Positions 39,274 through 48,343 of a DNA stretch of 64,000 nt are shown in pieces (positions within the stretch are counted from its first letter, which is position 1; each line of letters starts with the position of its first letter). Position numbers and translations under genes: made by a program. The DNA is taken from positions 1-64,000 of the forward strand of contig CAVQVO010000020.1 of the NCBI GenBank assembly GCA_963717115.1. The letters run 5' to 3'. This DNA is from JBBQUN01 sp963717115 (GTDB lineage Bacteria > Actinomycetota > Acidimicrobiia > Acidimicrobiales > SZUA-35). The notes below the pieces were generated by a model. It did not search any database, was not told the origin of the DNA, and saw only the letters and a program-made list of their open reading frames with translations.

Positions 39274-40112
39274 CGAACTCCGCTCCGCCCCGGGTCGTCG
39301 AGCTGATCGCCACCGACATCGACGGCACGATGCTGCGCAGCGACGGCACCCTGTCGCCCCGGGTCCAGGCTGCCCTGCACCACGCCCACGCCGCGGGCAT
39401 CCACGTGGTCCCGGCCACCGGTCGGCCCCTGATGGTGGCCGACGACGTGATCGAGGCGCTCGGACTCAACAACTACTGGGTCTTCGCCAACGGGGCGATC
39501 ACCAAGCACCTCGACCGCGACGAACTCGTCCGGGCCTACTGGATGGATCCGTCACTGGCCCAGGGCATCGTGGTCGAGATGCGGGCCGCCCTGCCGGGCA
39601 CCGGGTTCGCCATCGAACTCGAGCACGGGGTCGTCCACGAGCCAGGATTCGTCGACCGGGTCCCCGCTGCGCCGCCGGTTCCTCCCATCGACGACGTGCT
39701 CGACGGCATCCACGGCCGGGTGCAGAAGGTGCTGATCTTCCACGACGACTATTCGATCGACGAGCTGTACGCCAAGGCGTGCGAGATCGTCGGGGACGAG
39801 GCGGTTCCGTCGTACTCGGGCCTCGGGTTCATCGAGGTGGCGGCCCGACTCGTCACCAAGGCGGTCGCCCTCGACTGGTTGTGTCGGGATCTCGGGATCG
39901 ACCCGGCCGCCGTCGCCGCCTTCGGCGACAACCACAACGACGTCGCCATGCTCGAATGGGCCGGGCGGGGCTATGCGATGGGCAACGGGACCGACGACGC
40001 GAAGGAAGCCGCCGACGAGGTGATCCTCACGAGTGACGACGACGGCCTGGCCATCGTCGTCGAACGCCTCGTCGCCGAACGCCTCGCCGCCCAGAACCCC
40101 GCCACCGGCTGA
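39270..40112 (+). CDS. Cof-type HAD-superfamily hydrolase
   Basis: 280 residues. HAD motifs: LIATDIDGTMLRSDG (DxD), VVPATGRPLMVADDVI, the C2-type cap, KAVALDWLCRDLGID and FGDNHNDVAMLEWAGRGYAMGNG (GDxxND). It is probably a sugar- or nucleotide-phosphate phosphatase. The GTG at 39270 overlaps the PhoH2 stop (GTGA), so it is translationally coupled. A palindromic intergenic repeat follows 20 bp after the stop. Confidence 0.85.
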   Translation: MTNSAPPRVVELIATDIDGTMLRSDGTLSPRVQAALHHAHAAGIHVVPATGRPLMVADDVIEALGLNNYWVFANGAITKHLDRDELVRAYWMDPSLAQGIVVEMRAALPGTGFAIELEHGVVHEPGFVDRVPAAPPVPPIDDVLDGIHGRVQKVLIFHDDYSIDELYAKACEIVGDEAVPSYSGLGFIEVAARLVTKAVALDWLCRDLGIDPAAVAAFGDNHNDVAMLEWAGRGYAMGNGTDDAKEAADEVILTSDDDGLAIVVERLVAERLAAQNPATG

Positions 40113-40132
40113 CCTCCCACCACGAGTCACCC

Positions 40133-40180
40133 GTTCTGGCGGGCCTGCGTCCCTCGTGAGGGACGCTGCGCCGCCAGTTC
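40133..40180. repeat. Intergenic palindrome, CTGGCGGG family, copy 1
   Basis: GTTCTGGCGGGCCTGCGTCCC begins a nested hairpin: CTGGCGG (40136-40142) with CCGCCAG (40171-40177), and an inner GCGTCCCT-cgtg-AGGGACGC. It sits between the convergent Cof hydrolase and alpha/beta hydrolase genes. The same opening sequence recurs at 50159 and, shortened, at 51229. It may work locally as a bidirectional terminator. Confidence 0.65.
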
Positions 40181-41006
40181 AGGAATTCGGTACGGAGTCC
40201 CGCCGGAGTGGTGGGTCGGCCGGGAGGGCCTCGGCGATCGCCGCGATCCCGGCGATCGAGTTGATCAGGCCGAGGTGGGAGGCCGAGATCTCGACCATCC
40301 GGGCCGCCGGATCGAAGCAGTACCGCCAGTCGACGATGCCGTCGTTGCGGGAGTAGATCGAGACGAGCCCGACCGAGTCGGGGAACGGTCGGTACCGGTC
40401 GTCGTCGACGGCCTGCTCGCGTTCGGGGACCACGATGCCGAACGCCCCGGAACGCCAGGCCCGATCGAGCGTCTCGGCCGGGACCTTGACCACGACGAAC
40501 GGCGGGTACTTGGTGCGCAGCGGGGCCCCGACCGTGATGACCCGATCGACGAGGTCGGGGTGGCGGACGGCCAGGATCCGACCGAACTGGCCGCCCCGGC
40601 TGTGGCCGATCACCGTCACCCGATGCCCGGTGGCCTCGGCCAGGGCTTCGAGCCCGAACTCGGAGGCCTCGACGGCGTGGTAGGCGGGACCGGCGTTGCG
40701 GCCCACGTCGGCGACGAGGGGGTGCCAGCCCGCCGCCTCGAGGACGTGCTGCAACGGCCGGGCCTTGTGAGCCCCCGACATGAAGCCGGGAATGATCAGG
40801 ATCGGTCGACCGTGACCCTCGGGGACGCCCTCGCCCCGCCACAGTGGACTGCGATGGAGGGCCCGGCGTTCGAACGGGGCCCGGGCTTCGCGCCAGAAGG
40901 GCCGCGCCACCCATCCGGCCAGTCCCTTGCGGGGAGTGGGGCCCTGTTCGGGCCAGGATTCGCCCGTTGCGCTCACGACCTCCAAGGCTACCGGTGTCGA
41001 CCGCAT
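40179..41006 (-). CDS. Alpha/beta hydrolase (lipase-like)
   Basis: 275 residues. It has GRPILIIPGFMSGAHKARPLQHVLEAAGWHPLV (oxyanion region), the nucleophile elbow VTVIGHSRGGQFGRILA, RVITVGAPLRTKYPPF and a late His (ISASHLGL). No signal peptide. The start is uncertain: ATG at 41006 or GTG at 40976. It is divergent from thymidine kinase with 32 bp between. Substrate unknown. Confidence 0.75.
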   Translation of the reverse strand: MRSTPVALEVVSATGESWPEQGPTPRKGLAGWVARPFWREARAPFERRALHRSPLWRGEGVPEGHGRPILIIPGFMSGAHKARPLQHVLEAAGWHPLVADVGRNAGPAYHAVEASEFGLEALAEATGHRVTVIGHSRGGQFGRILAVRHPDLVDRVITVGAPLRTKYPPFVVVKVPAETLDRAWRSGAFGIVVPEREQAVDDDRYRPFPDSVGLVSIYSRNDGIVDWRYCFDPAARMVEISASHLGLINSIAGIAAIAEALPADPPLRRDSVPNS

Positions 41007-41038
41007 GCGCCCGGGACGGGGCGGGTTACGTTGGACCC

Positions 41039-41701
41039 ATGGCTGAGTTGCGGTTCTTCTTCGGCACCATGGGATCGGGCAAGTCGACGCAGGCCCTGCA
41101 GATCCACCACAACCTGCTCAGTCGGGGGCTGGGGTGTGCCCTGATCACCCAGCTCGATCGGCAGACGGGTCAGGTGTCGAGTCGGCTCGGGGTCTCGGCA
41201 ACCGCGACCGTCCTCGACCCGACGGTCGATCTCTATCGCTTGATCTCGCAGGAGCACCTGTCGGGGGCCGGGCTGGTGGCCGTCGTGTGCGACGAGGCCC
41301 AGTTCTACGCCCCGGCCCAGGTCGACCAGTTGGCCCGGGCCGTCGACGACCTCGACGTCGACGTCTATGCGTTCGGGCTGCTCACGACCTTCCAGGGCGA
41401 GCTGTTCCCCGGTTCGAAGCGGCTGCTCGAGCTGGCCGACGTCCGCAGCGAGCTCCAGGTCGAGGCTCGCTGCTGGTGCGGGGCGAGAGCGACCCACAAC
41501 GCCCGTCTGGTCAACGGGGTGCAGGTCTACGACGGCGAGATCACCGTCGTCGGCGACACCGCACCGGCCGGTTCGGTCGTCGACGAGGCATCGGTCACCT
41601 ACGACCTCGTCTGCCGTCGACACTGGTTCGCCGGAAAGGAGCGCCACCACCAGGATCCCCTGTTCGTCGATCCGCTGCCGGTTCGTGCGCCCCCTGCGTG
41701 A
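41039..41701 (+). CDS. tdk: Thymidine kinase
   Basis: 220 residues, type II thymidine kinase. P-loop FFFGTMGSGKSTQALQIHHNL, Walker B-like VVCDEAQFYAPAQVDQL, YAFGLLTTFQGELFPGSKRLLELAD (lasso/nucleotide site), and zinc cysteines in CWCGARATHNARL and CRRHWF. It phosphorylates thymidine in pyrimidine salvage. Intact, full length. Confidence 0.93.
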   Translation: MAELRFFFGTMGSGKSTQALQIHHNLLSRGLGCALITQLDRQTGQVSSRLGVSATATVLDPTVDLYRLISQEHLSGAGLVAVVCDEAQFYAPAQVDQLARAVDDLDVDVYAFGLLTTFQGELFPGSKRLLELADVRSELQVEARCWCGARATHNARLVNGVQVYDGEITVVGDTAPAGSVVDEASVTYDLVCRRHWFAGKERHHQDPLFVDPLPVRAPPA

Positions 41702-41784
41702 ACCGGGTCGGTCCTGAGCTGGGCTTCCGCGACGATCTCGATCGAGAGCGTCGGATCGCCGGCCCGAGGTGGCACCATGTCGGC

Positions 41785-42552
41785 ATGGCACGCACGGTCG
41801 CACTCCTGAATCAGAAGGGCGGGGTCGGCAAGACCACCGTCACGCTCGGTCTGGCTTCGGCCGCCTGGTCGAAGGGCGTCTCGACCCTCGTGGTCGATCT
41901 CGATGCCCAGGCCAACGCCACCTGGACCCTCGGCATCGAACCGGCCCTGGAGAACTGGGGGACCGGTGATGCGATCATCGCCAACCGCGACGGTGTGGCC
42001 GCCGACATGATCGTGGCATCGGGATGGAGCGACGACATCTGGGTCCTGCCCGCCGCCTCCGACCTCATCGAGCGCGAAACCGACGTGCATCGCAAGAGCG
42101 CCGAGCACCGTCTGGCCCGGGCCCTGCGAGGGATCGACGATCGCTTCGACCTGATCCTCATCGACTGCCCGCCTTCGCTGGGGCTCAACACCGTCAACGG
42201 CCTCGTCGCCGCCACCGATGCGCTGGTCATCGCCGAGCCGTCGGTCTTCGGCGTCCGTGGCGTCATCCCGGTCCTCGACCTGATCGAGCGGATCTGGTCC
42301 GAGCACAATCCCGGCCTCGAACTGGCCGGCGTGGTCCTCAACCGGGTCCCGGGCATCTCGAGCGACGCCCACGTCCAGGCGGCGGCGCTGTCGAAGCTGG
42401 TCGGGTCGAAGTCGGTGTGGAGCCCCCCGATCCCGCATCGGGTGATCATCAACGAGGCCCACAACGAACGGTCACCGATCCACGCCTACGGTCGCCGGGC
42501 CGGTGAGCTGATCGAGGTCTTCGACGCACACCTGCGCCGGGTCCTGCGCTGA
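41785..42552 (+). CDS. ParA family ATPase
   Basis: 255 residues. Deviant Walker A LLNQKGGVGKTTVTLGLASAA, VDLDAQANATWTLG (A'), FDLILIDCPPSLGLNTVNGLVAATDALVIAEPS (B). It has no N-terminal DNA-binding domain and no ParB partner is nearby, so it may be an orphan chromosome or protein-positioning ATPase rather than the main partition gene. It ends 22 bp before the convergent PAP2 stop, with a short perfect hairpin there. Confidence 0.85.
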   Translation: MARTVALLNQKGGVGKTTVTLGLASAAWSKGVSTLVVDLDAQANATWTLGIEPALENWGTGDAIIANRDGVAADMIVASGWSDDIWVLPAASDLIERETDVHRKSAEHRLARALRGIDDRFDLILIDCPPSLGLNTVNGLVAATDALVIAEPSVFGVRGVIPVLDLIERIWSEHNPGLELAGVVLNRVPGISSDAHVQAAALSKLVGSKSVWSPPIPHRVIINEAHNERSPIHAYGRRAGELIEVFDAHLRRVLR

Positions 42553-42567
42553 CGGTCCGGGTGGACG

Positions 42568-42584
42568 AGCCCGTCAGACGGGCT
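42568..42584. terminator. Convergent-gene hairpin
   Basis: AGCCCGT-cag-ACGGGCT lies at the junction of the ParA and PAP2 genes and can act on either strand. It overlaps the last codons of the PAP2 gene. Confidence 0.5.
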
Positions 42585-43440
42585 GACGGTCGCGTTCGAC
42601 CAGGTCGACGACCCCGTCGTTCCGGTTGCCGGGTCGCTGGACCGGTGGGCGCGGGGCCTTCGGCGGATCGAGCCGAAGGAGCGGCAGTCGGCGCAACTTG
42701 ACCATGAACACCCAGGACCCGATCACCAGAAGGGCTGCGATGATCGCATCGGCCCAGTAGTGATTGGCGGTCATGACGACCACCATCGTCGTCACGATGG
42801 GGTGAACGACGATGAGGTAGCGCCAGCGCGATCGAGACAGGGCGATGACGCTGATCGCCACCAGGAGCGCCCACCCGACGTGGAGGGACGGCATGGCGGC
42901 GATCTGGTTGGCGGCTTCGGAGGCCGACAGGTCGTAGGGGCTCGGACCGAAGAGGAGGCCGGTGTCGACATAGCCCTGCGAGGTCAGCTTGCGGGGCGGG
43001 GCGAGCGGGAAGACCAGGTGCAGGATCAGACCGGCGACCGTGAGGGTGATCAGGCTGGCCCGGATGACCGGGAAATGCGGACGGTGGCGCCACCAGGACC
43101 AGAACAGGAACAGGGCCGTACCCGGGAAGTGGACGCCCATGTAGAAGGTGTTGGCCGCCTTGACCAGTCCCGGGTGATAGAGGAACGGGGCCTGGAAGAT
43201 CCGTTCCGACGGCAGCCCGATGGAGTCCTGGAACGCCACCAGCTTCCGGGCGTTGCTGAAGGCGAGCGTGTAGTCGTCGGCGGTGAGCCGGCGCACCCAG
43301 GCGTAGGCCAGGTAGAGGGTGAACAGCAGGGCGACGTTGCGGGCCAGGTCGGTCAGGCGCTGGATCAGTGGCCGAGTCCGGAACGCGCGCCACCTCGACG
43401 GAGCGCCGGATTCCGATTCGCGGTGCGTGGTCACTGCCAT
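42574..43440 (-). CDS. PAP2-superfamily membrane phosphatase (inositol-phosphorylceramide-synthase-like)
   Basis: 288 residues with about six membrane helices. PAP2 motifs: C2 in MPSLHVGWALLVAISV and C3 in TANHYWADAIIAALLV, with KLTSQGYVDTG between. Large PAP2 proteins of this type in actinobacteria are often phosphatidylinositol or polyprenyl phosphate phosphatases/transferases. The ATG at 43440 (MAVTTHRES) precedes the first helix. The 208 bp upstream, up to the ung stop, hold a GTG with a strong AAAGGAG but no convincing gene. Confidence 0.8.
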   Translation of the reverse strand: MAVTTHRESESGAPSRWRAFRTRPLIQRLTDLARNVALLFTLYLAYAWVRRLTADDYTLAFSNARKLVAFQDSIGLPSERIFQAPFLYHPGLVKAANTFYMGVHFPGTALFLFWSWWRHRPHFPVIRASLITLTVAGLILHLVFPLAPPRKLTSQGYVDTGLLFGPSPYDLSASEAANQIAAMPSLHVGWALLVAISVIALSRSRWRYLIVVHPIVTTMVVVMTANHYWADAIIAALLVIGSWVFMVKLRRLPLLRLDPPKAPRPPVQRPGNRNDGVVDLVERDRQPV

Positions 43441-43648
43441 CGCCGAAAGATGCCTTGAGATGAGGTGGAGGTCACGAGGAGGGACCGGGATCCCTCGTCG
43501 GGATACGACAAGTACGTGCCAACGGTCACACCAACAAGATGCACCCCCCGGCCCAGGCTCCAAGGGTAAAGGAGAACGGCGTGAAAGTCATTTCATTTCT
43601 CGAAACATCTCCCCCCGTCCTCCGGCGGGACTGCGCCGTTTCGGCAGT

Positions 43649-44353
43649 TCACAGCGACCAGTCGACGGGTTCTTTTCCGGCATCGACCAGCGCCCGATTC
43701 GCGTTCGAGAAGGGGCGACTCCCGAAGAAACCGCGGTGAGCCGACAGGGGGGATGGATGGGGCGCTTCGAGCACCACGTGGCGGGTGCCATCGATCAGGT
43801 TCCGTTTCTTCCGGGCCGAGCTCCCCCAGAGCAGGAAGACCACACGCTCGGGTTTGGCATCGACGGCGGCGAGCACGGCGTCGGTGAACCGTTCCCAGCC
43901 TCGTCCCTGGTGGCTGCCGGCCTCCCCGGCCCGAACGGTCAACGTCGTGTTGAGGAGCAGGACCCCCCGCTGCGCCCAGGGCACCAGGGAACCCTCGGAC
44001 GGGGTCGGCAACCCGAGATCGCTCGAGAGTTCGGTGAAGATGTTGCGCAACGACGGAGGGGGCGGGGTCGGCGGTCGAACCGAGAAGCACAGGCCGTGCG
44101 CCTGTCCCGGCCCGTGATAGGGGTCCTGGCCGAGCAGGACGACCTTGACGTCGGCGTGGGCGGTGAGGTGGAGCGCCGCGAAGGTGTCGGCGGCCGGCGG
44201 ATAGACCGTGTGCTGCGCCCGCTCCGCGGCGACGAACGACGTCAGCTCGGCCCAATACGGCTCGTCGAACTGGCCCCGCAGGAGGGGGTTCCAATCGGTC
44301 TTGGCCACGGTGGCCAAACCTAGCCTGCGAAAGCTCGTAGTCTCGGGGTCCAT
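43649..44353 (-). CDS. ung: Uracil-DNA glycosylase, family 1
   Basis: 234 residues. Motif A VKVVLLGQDPYHGPGQAHGLCFSV (catalytic Asp in GQDPYH), VLLLNTTLTVRAGEAGSHQGRGWERFTD, VVFLLWGSSARKKR and motif B APHPSPLSAHRGFFGSRPFSNANRAL. It removes uracil from DNA in base excision repair. Complete and intact. Divergent from the GH3 gene with 45 bp between. Confidence 0.95.
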   Translation of the reverse strand: MDPETTSFRRLGLATVAKTDWNPLLRGQFDEPYWAELTSFVAAERAQHTVYPPAADTFAALHLTAHADVKVVLLGQDPYHGPGQAHGLCFSVRPPTPPPPSLRNIFTELSSDLGLPTPSEGSLVPWAQRGVLLLNTTLTVRAGEAGSHQGRGWERFTDAVLAAVDAKPERVVFLLWGSSARKKRNLIDGTRHVVLEAPHPSPLSAHRGFFGSRPFSNANRALVDAGKEPVDWSL

Positions 44354-44398
44354 GGGCGACCCCTCGCGGCACGCAGAACCCGATCGCCCCGAGCCCCG

Positions 44399-45628
44399 AT
44401 GATCGTCGCCCATCGTCGGGCTCGGCGACCGGTCCGGGTCGGGTTCGCCATCCTCGTCCTCCTGGTCACGGCCGCCTGCACCGGGGGCAGCGGCCTCACG
44501 ACGGTCTCGACCACGACCACCTCCACCACGACCACGACCGACCTGCCGACCACGACCACCCCGACCACGACGCACGGTCCCGACCACGACGTCCCGACCA
44601 CCGTCGAGCCGGCGCAGGTGCGGCTCGACCAGATGACGCTCGAACACAAGATCGGGCAGCTGCTGATGCCGGTGCTCCCGGGGACGGTGGCCGACGCCGG
44701 TGCCCCGAGCCCGGTCGAACTCGTCGCCGAGTACCACCTCGGTGGGGTGATCTACCTCGGCCCCAACATCGAGTCCGCCGTCCAGCTCACCGCCCTGTCG
44801 GCCGGCCTGCAGGCCGCCGCCGTTGGCGACTCCGGCATCGGGATGCTCGTCGCCGTCGACCAGGAGGGCGGTCGCGTGGTGCGAATCCGAGACGGCGTCG
44901 TCGAGGTGCCGTCCGCCCGCTCGCTGGCCGGCGACGCCGATGCCGTGCGGACCACCGCCCAACAGAGCGCCGAGGGCCTGCGGCTCCAGGGCATCAACCT
45001 CGTCCTGGCGCCCGTCGCCGACACCACCGACAGCCTGACCAACGTGATCGGCAGTCGTTCCTACGGCGCCGATCCCGTCCTCGTCGCCGACATGGTGGTC
45101 GCCGCCATCGAGGGCTACCGGACGGCCGGCGTCGCCATGGCGGTGAAGCACTGGCCCGGGCACGGGTCGACCGAGGTCGACAGTCATCGGTCGCTCCCGA
45201 CCATCGATCGCTCGCTCGAGGAGTGGTCGGCGCAGGACCGGGTGCCGTTCGTCGCCGCCGTCGCCGCCGGCATCGATGTGGTCATGGTCGGTCACCTGGC
45301 CTTCCCGGCCCTCGATCCCACCGGTGCTCCGGCGACGTTGTCGGGTCCGATCGTCGCCGGGCAACTCCGGGACGGGCTCGGGTTCGACGGGGTGGTGATG
45401 ACCGATGCGCTCGACATGGGTGCGGTGAGTTCGGTCGGGCCCGGCGATCAGGCCGTGCTGGGCCTGGCGGCGGGGGTCGACATCCTGCTGGCCCCCTCCG
45501 ATCTCGCCGCCGCCCGCGACGGGATCATCGAGGCCCTGGCCGACGGTCGACTCCGCGAGAGCCAGCTCGATGCGGCGGTCCTGCGGATCCTGCGGCTCAA
45601 GGTCCGTCTGGGACTCGTCGCGGCGTGA
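44399..45628 (+). CDS. Glycoside hydrolase family 3 lipoprotein (NagZ-like)
   Basis: 409 residues. A lipoprotein signal with lipobox LVTAACTG is followed by a Thr-rich spacer (TTTTSTTTTTDLPTTTTPTTT). The GH3 barrel has MTLEHKIGQLLMPVL, MLVAVDQEGGRVVRIRDGV, GINLVLAPVADTTDS, the NagZ motif AMAVKHWPGHGSTEVDSHRSLPTID and GFDGVVMTDALDMGAV (catalytic Asp). It probably removes N-acetylglucosamine in cell-wall turnover, outside the membrane. Confidence 0.9.
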   Translation: MIVAHRRARRPVRVGFAILVLLVTAACTGGSGLTTVSTTTTSTTTTTDLPTTTTPTTTHGPDHDVPTTVEPAQVRLDQMTLEHKIGQLLMPVLPGTVADAGAPSPVELVAEYHLGGVIYLGPNIESAVQLTALSAGLQAAAVGDSGIGMLVAVDQEGGRVVRIRDGVVEVPSARSLAGDADAVRTTAQQSAEGLRLQGINLVLAPVADTTDSLTNVIGSRSYGADPVLVADMVVAAIEGYRTAGVAMAVKHWPGHGSTEVDSHRSLPTIDRSLEEWSAQDRVPFVAAVAAGIDVVMVGHLAFPALDPTGAPATLSGPIVAGQLRDGLGFDGVVMTDALDMGAVSSVGPGDQAVLGLAAGVDILLAPSDLAAARDGIIEALADGRLRESQLDAAVLRILRLKVRLGLVAA

Positions 45629-45671
45629 CGGTCGACTGGAACCGTCGGGGCATCGCTGGCAGGCTTCGTCC

Positions 45672-46404
45672 ATGACCACCGAAGAGTTGATTGCCGCCCT
45701 CGCCGGACCCACCGGGGACGCCGGCGCCGCGTTCTATTTCCACCCGACCACCCTCGCCAAGGGCAAGGAACTCGGCCTCGATGGCATGCGGTTCTACCTG
45801 CTCGGCCGGGGCGGAGTCCTCGGCGACGTCGAGCCGGCGGTGGTGGCGAGCGCCTTCGGGTACTTCAGTCCGCCGCTGGTCGAGAAGCTGTGGAACTCGG
45901 CGAAGGAGAAGCTCGATCCCCGCGAAGCGGGCCGGGTCTACTTCGAATGCTGCGCCGAGATCGGTCGGGAGAAGCTGGCGGACGTCGAGGGGCTGGCGGA
46001 CTTCTGCGACGCCGCCGAGGACCGTGATCACCAACACCCATCCGGCCGGATTGGCGCTCTTCGCAGGCATCGCCGCCGAGCCGCGCGCCGACGACCTCCC
46101 GGGTCGCGCCGCCCAGTTGGTCGCCATCCTCCGCGAGCTGCGGGGCAGCGTGCATCTGGTCGCCGTGGTCGCGGTCGGGCTCGAACCGAAGGTCGCCCAC
46201 GCCCTTCGCCGGCCCGACATGGTGTCGGCCTTCGGCTACGAGAACGTGCCCGACATCGAGGGTGCGGCCGCAGCCAAGCTCGCCGAGTGCGACGAGCTGA
46301 CCGACCGGCTCCTCGTTCCGTCGTACGCCCCGCTGACCGAGACCCAGGCCGGCGCGCTGCTCACCGGGACCAACGCCATCGCCGCCGCCTTCAAGGCCTC
46401 CTGA
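45672..46404 (+). CDS. SCO6745-type protein (frame break near 46015)
   Basis: About 243 residues after one break. FYFHPTTLAKGKELGLDGMRFYLLGRGGVLGDVEPAVVASAFGYFSPPLVEKLWNSA is typical of the SCO6745 family of actinobacteria. After the break: TVITNTHPAGLALFAGIAAEPRADDLPGRAAQLVAILRELRGSVHLVAVVAVGLEPKVAHALRRPDMVSAFGY. The break is at GAGGACCG near 46015; one base removed gives exactly 244 codons. Function unknown for the family. Confidence 0.78.
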
Positions 46405-46422
46405 TCGACCCGACGGTTCGCC

Positions 46423-47193
46423 TCAGTCGAGCAGGGCCGAGGCGAACCGGGTCCGTTCGTCGTCGGTCAGGCCGGCCTCGGCGCGCAGGTAGCCCAGCGG
46501 ACCCTCGTGGACGTCGTCGAGCCAGTCGAGGGTCTTCGCCATCGCCGGACGGGGCGCTCCGAGCGCCGGGCGGAAGTCCTCGACGTCGAGCCCTCGCTCG
46601 GCGAAGGTCGATCGCAGCGCCTCGATCCGGGCCTGGGCCCGATACCGGTTCGAGAGGTCGAAGTCGTCGAGGATCGCCTCCCGGTCGACGCCGGCGATGC
46701 TGAGCAACAGCATGGCCATGATCCCGGTCCGGTCCTTCCCGGCCGTGCAGTGGAAGAGGGTCGGTCCACCGGCGAAGACCTGTCGGATCGCTCGGCCGTA
46801 GTCGGCGCCGTGATCGGTGAGGATGTCGACGTAGGACCGGAAGACCCAGTCGTCGTCGATGCCGGTCATCTCGCCGGCGAAGGCCCGTTCGAGGAACGAC
46901 TTCTCCTGGGCCAGCTTGCCGGCCATCGGGATCTCGAGATGGTGCTCCACCGTCGGCCACAGGCGGGACGGATCGTCGGTGACCTCACGTTCGTAGCGGA
47001 AGTCGATCACGGTGCGGATCCCGAGCGCCACGAGCACGCCGTGGTCGGCGTCGGTCAGTCCGCTGAGGCGGTCACAGCGAAAGGCGACCCCGTGGCGGAC
47101 GATCCGGCCGTCGACGGTCGGCCAACCGCCGAGATCACGCAGGTTCAGGGCTCCTTCGAGGTCGATGCGGGCGCCGGGGGTGGTGTTGGTCAT
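46423..47193 (-). CDS. Tyrosine-protein phosphatase (PTP-like, Y_phosphatase3)
   Basis: 256 residues. NLRDLGGWPTVDGRIVRHGVAFRCDRLSGLTDAD, TVIDFRYEREVTDDPSRLWP and the CX5R loop TLFHCTAGKDRTGIMAMLLL with LSIAGVDREAILDDF. It dephosphorylates protein tyrosine or lipid/nucleotide substrates in the cytoplasm; cognate kinases could be the BY-kinase at 1470-3093, but this is only inference. The start is taken at MTNTTPG, the usual N-terminus. Confidence 0.87.
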   Translation of the reverse strand: MTNTTPGARIDLEGALNLRDLGGWPTVDGRIVRHGVAFRCDRLSGLTDADHGVLVALGIRTVIDFRYEREVTDDPSRLWPTVEHHLEIPMAGKLAQEKSFLERAFAGEMTGIDDDWVFRSYVDILTDHGADYGRAIRQVFAGGPTLFHCTAGKDRTGIMAMLLLSIAGVDREAILDDFDLSNRYRAQARIEALRSTFAERGLDVEDFRPALGAPRPAMAKTLDWLDDVHEGPLGYLRAEAGLTDDERTRFASALLD

Positions 47194-47301
47194 CGCTGAT
47201 CCTGTCGTGGGTTCGGAGCGGGGGAGAAGCGGGTGCACGGGCCTGCTCACGGCACGACCCGCATCGTCGATAGGGTTCGGGAACGGCCGAAGGGAACGGT
47301 G

Positions 47302-48237
47302 ATGGGGTCCGAGGCAGGCGAGAACACGACGGGCGTCGATCCCGCTTCGGCGCCGACTCTACGGCATTCCCCCGTCGCCGCCGAACTCCCGTCGCCGCGG
47401 CGCCGACGTCGCCTCGCGATCTCGGCCTCGCTGCTCACCGTGGCCGTGGCCGTTGGCGCTGCGGTCGTGCTGACCGGGTTCGTGGTCCGAGACGAACCGC
47501 CCGAGGAATCGCTCGAGAACGCCACGTTCTTCGCCGAACAGCCGACGACGACCTCCATCGAGGTCGAGGTGGTGTCGGCCGCCGAACTGGAGCGTCCCGT
47601 CGAACCCGGCTGGCAGCCGCTCATGCCCGAGCAGGGCACGCTCGTCGCCACCGGGCGCCCGGGTCTGCCGATCATCGAGGTGTTCGCCGGTCCCGACGCG
47701 TCCGCCGGCTCCCTGTGGGAGCTCGCGGTCCCCACCGAGTTCGGGGGCCCGCGTCACTTCCAGGTGATCGGCGAGATCGAGGACTGGATCGAGGTGAAGG
47801 TGCCGGTCCGCCCGAACGGGTCGACGGGGTGGATCCGCAGCGCCGACGTCACCTTCTCGGTCACCACGATGCGCGTCGACGTCGACGTGTCGGACCGCGC
47901 CGTTCGGGTCTGGGACGGCGACGCCATCGTGTTCGAGACCACGGGGGCGGTCGGGCGCGACGCCTACCCCACGCCCGTCGGCGAGTGGTACCTCCGCGAC
48001 GTGATCCCCTGGGACGAGGCCTCGGTCTACGGTCCCTGGGTGATGGCGCTGTCCGCGTTCTCCGAGCAGATCGACGAGATCAACGGCGGTCAGGCCGTGG
48101 TGGCGCTGCACGGGACCTCGCGGCCCGACCAGCTGGGCAGCGCCGTTTCCCTGGGCTGTGTGCGCCTGTCGAACGACGACATCACCACGGTCGCCTCGCT
48201 GGTGCCGGTCGGCTCGCCCGTCGTGGTGACCCCCTGA
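47302..48237 (+). CDS. L,D-transpeptidase (YkuD) with N-terminal anchor
   Basis: 311 residues. One membrane helix (about 37-59), a linker, an SH3-like segment (IIEVFAGPDASAGSLWELAV, FQVIGEIEDWIEVKVPVRPNGSTGWI) and the YkuD domain ending ALHGTSRPDQLGSAVSLGCVRLSNDDI with catalytic His and Cys. It makes 3-3 cross-links in peptidoglycan outside the membrane. The ATG at 47302 follows AAGGGAA. Divergent from the phosphatase gene. Confidence 0.9.
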   Translation: MGSEAGENTTGVDPASAPTLRHSPVAAELPSPRRRRRLAISASLLTVAVAVGAAVVLTGFVVRDEPPEESLENATFFAEQPTTTSIEVEVVSAAELERPVEPGWQPLMPEQGTLVATGRPGLPIIEVFAGPDASAGSLWELAVPTEFGGPRHFQVIGEIEDWIEVKVPVRPNGSTGWIRSADVTFSVTTMRVDVDVSDRAVRVWDGDAIVFETTGAVGRDAYPTPVGEWYLRDVIPWDEASVYGPWVMALSAFSEQIDEINGGQAVVALHGTSRPDQLGSAVSLGCVRLSNDDITTVASLVPVGSPVVVTP

Positions 48238-48281
48238 CTCACCGGCCGAAGGCGACCCGGCCCGATCTCGATTCGTCCGAC

Positions 48282-48296
48282 GTGACGCTGGTCACA
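48282..48296 (+). promoter_or_regulatory. CRP/FNR-type operator
   Basis: GTGA-cgctgg-TCACA matches the CRP/GlxR family pattern (TGTGA-N6-TCACA) in nine of ten core positions, 48 bp before the GTG of the PEP-utilizing gene. A cAMP-responsive regulator is the likely reader. Confidence 0.5.
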
Positions 48297-48343
48297 AAGG
48301 TCCGCTAGCGTTGCGCCGTTCACCGGATCGCAAGGAGCTGCAC

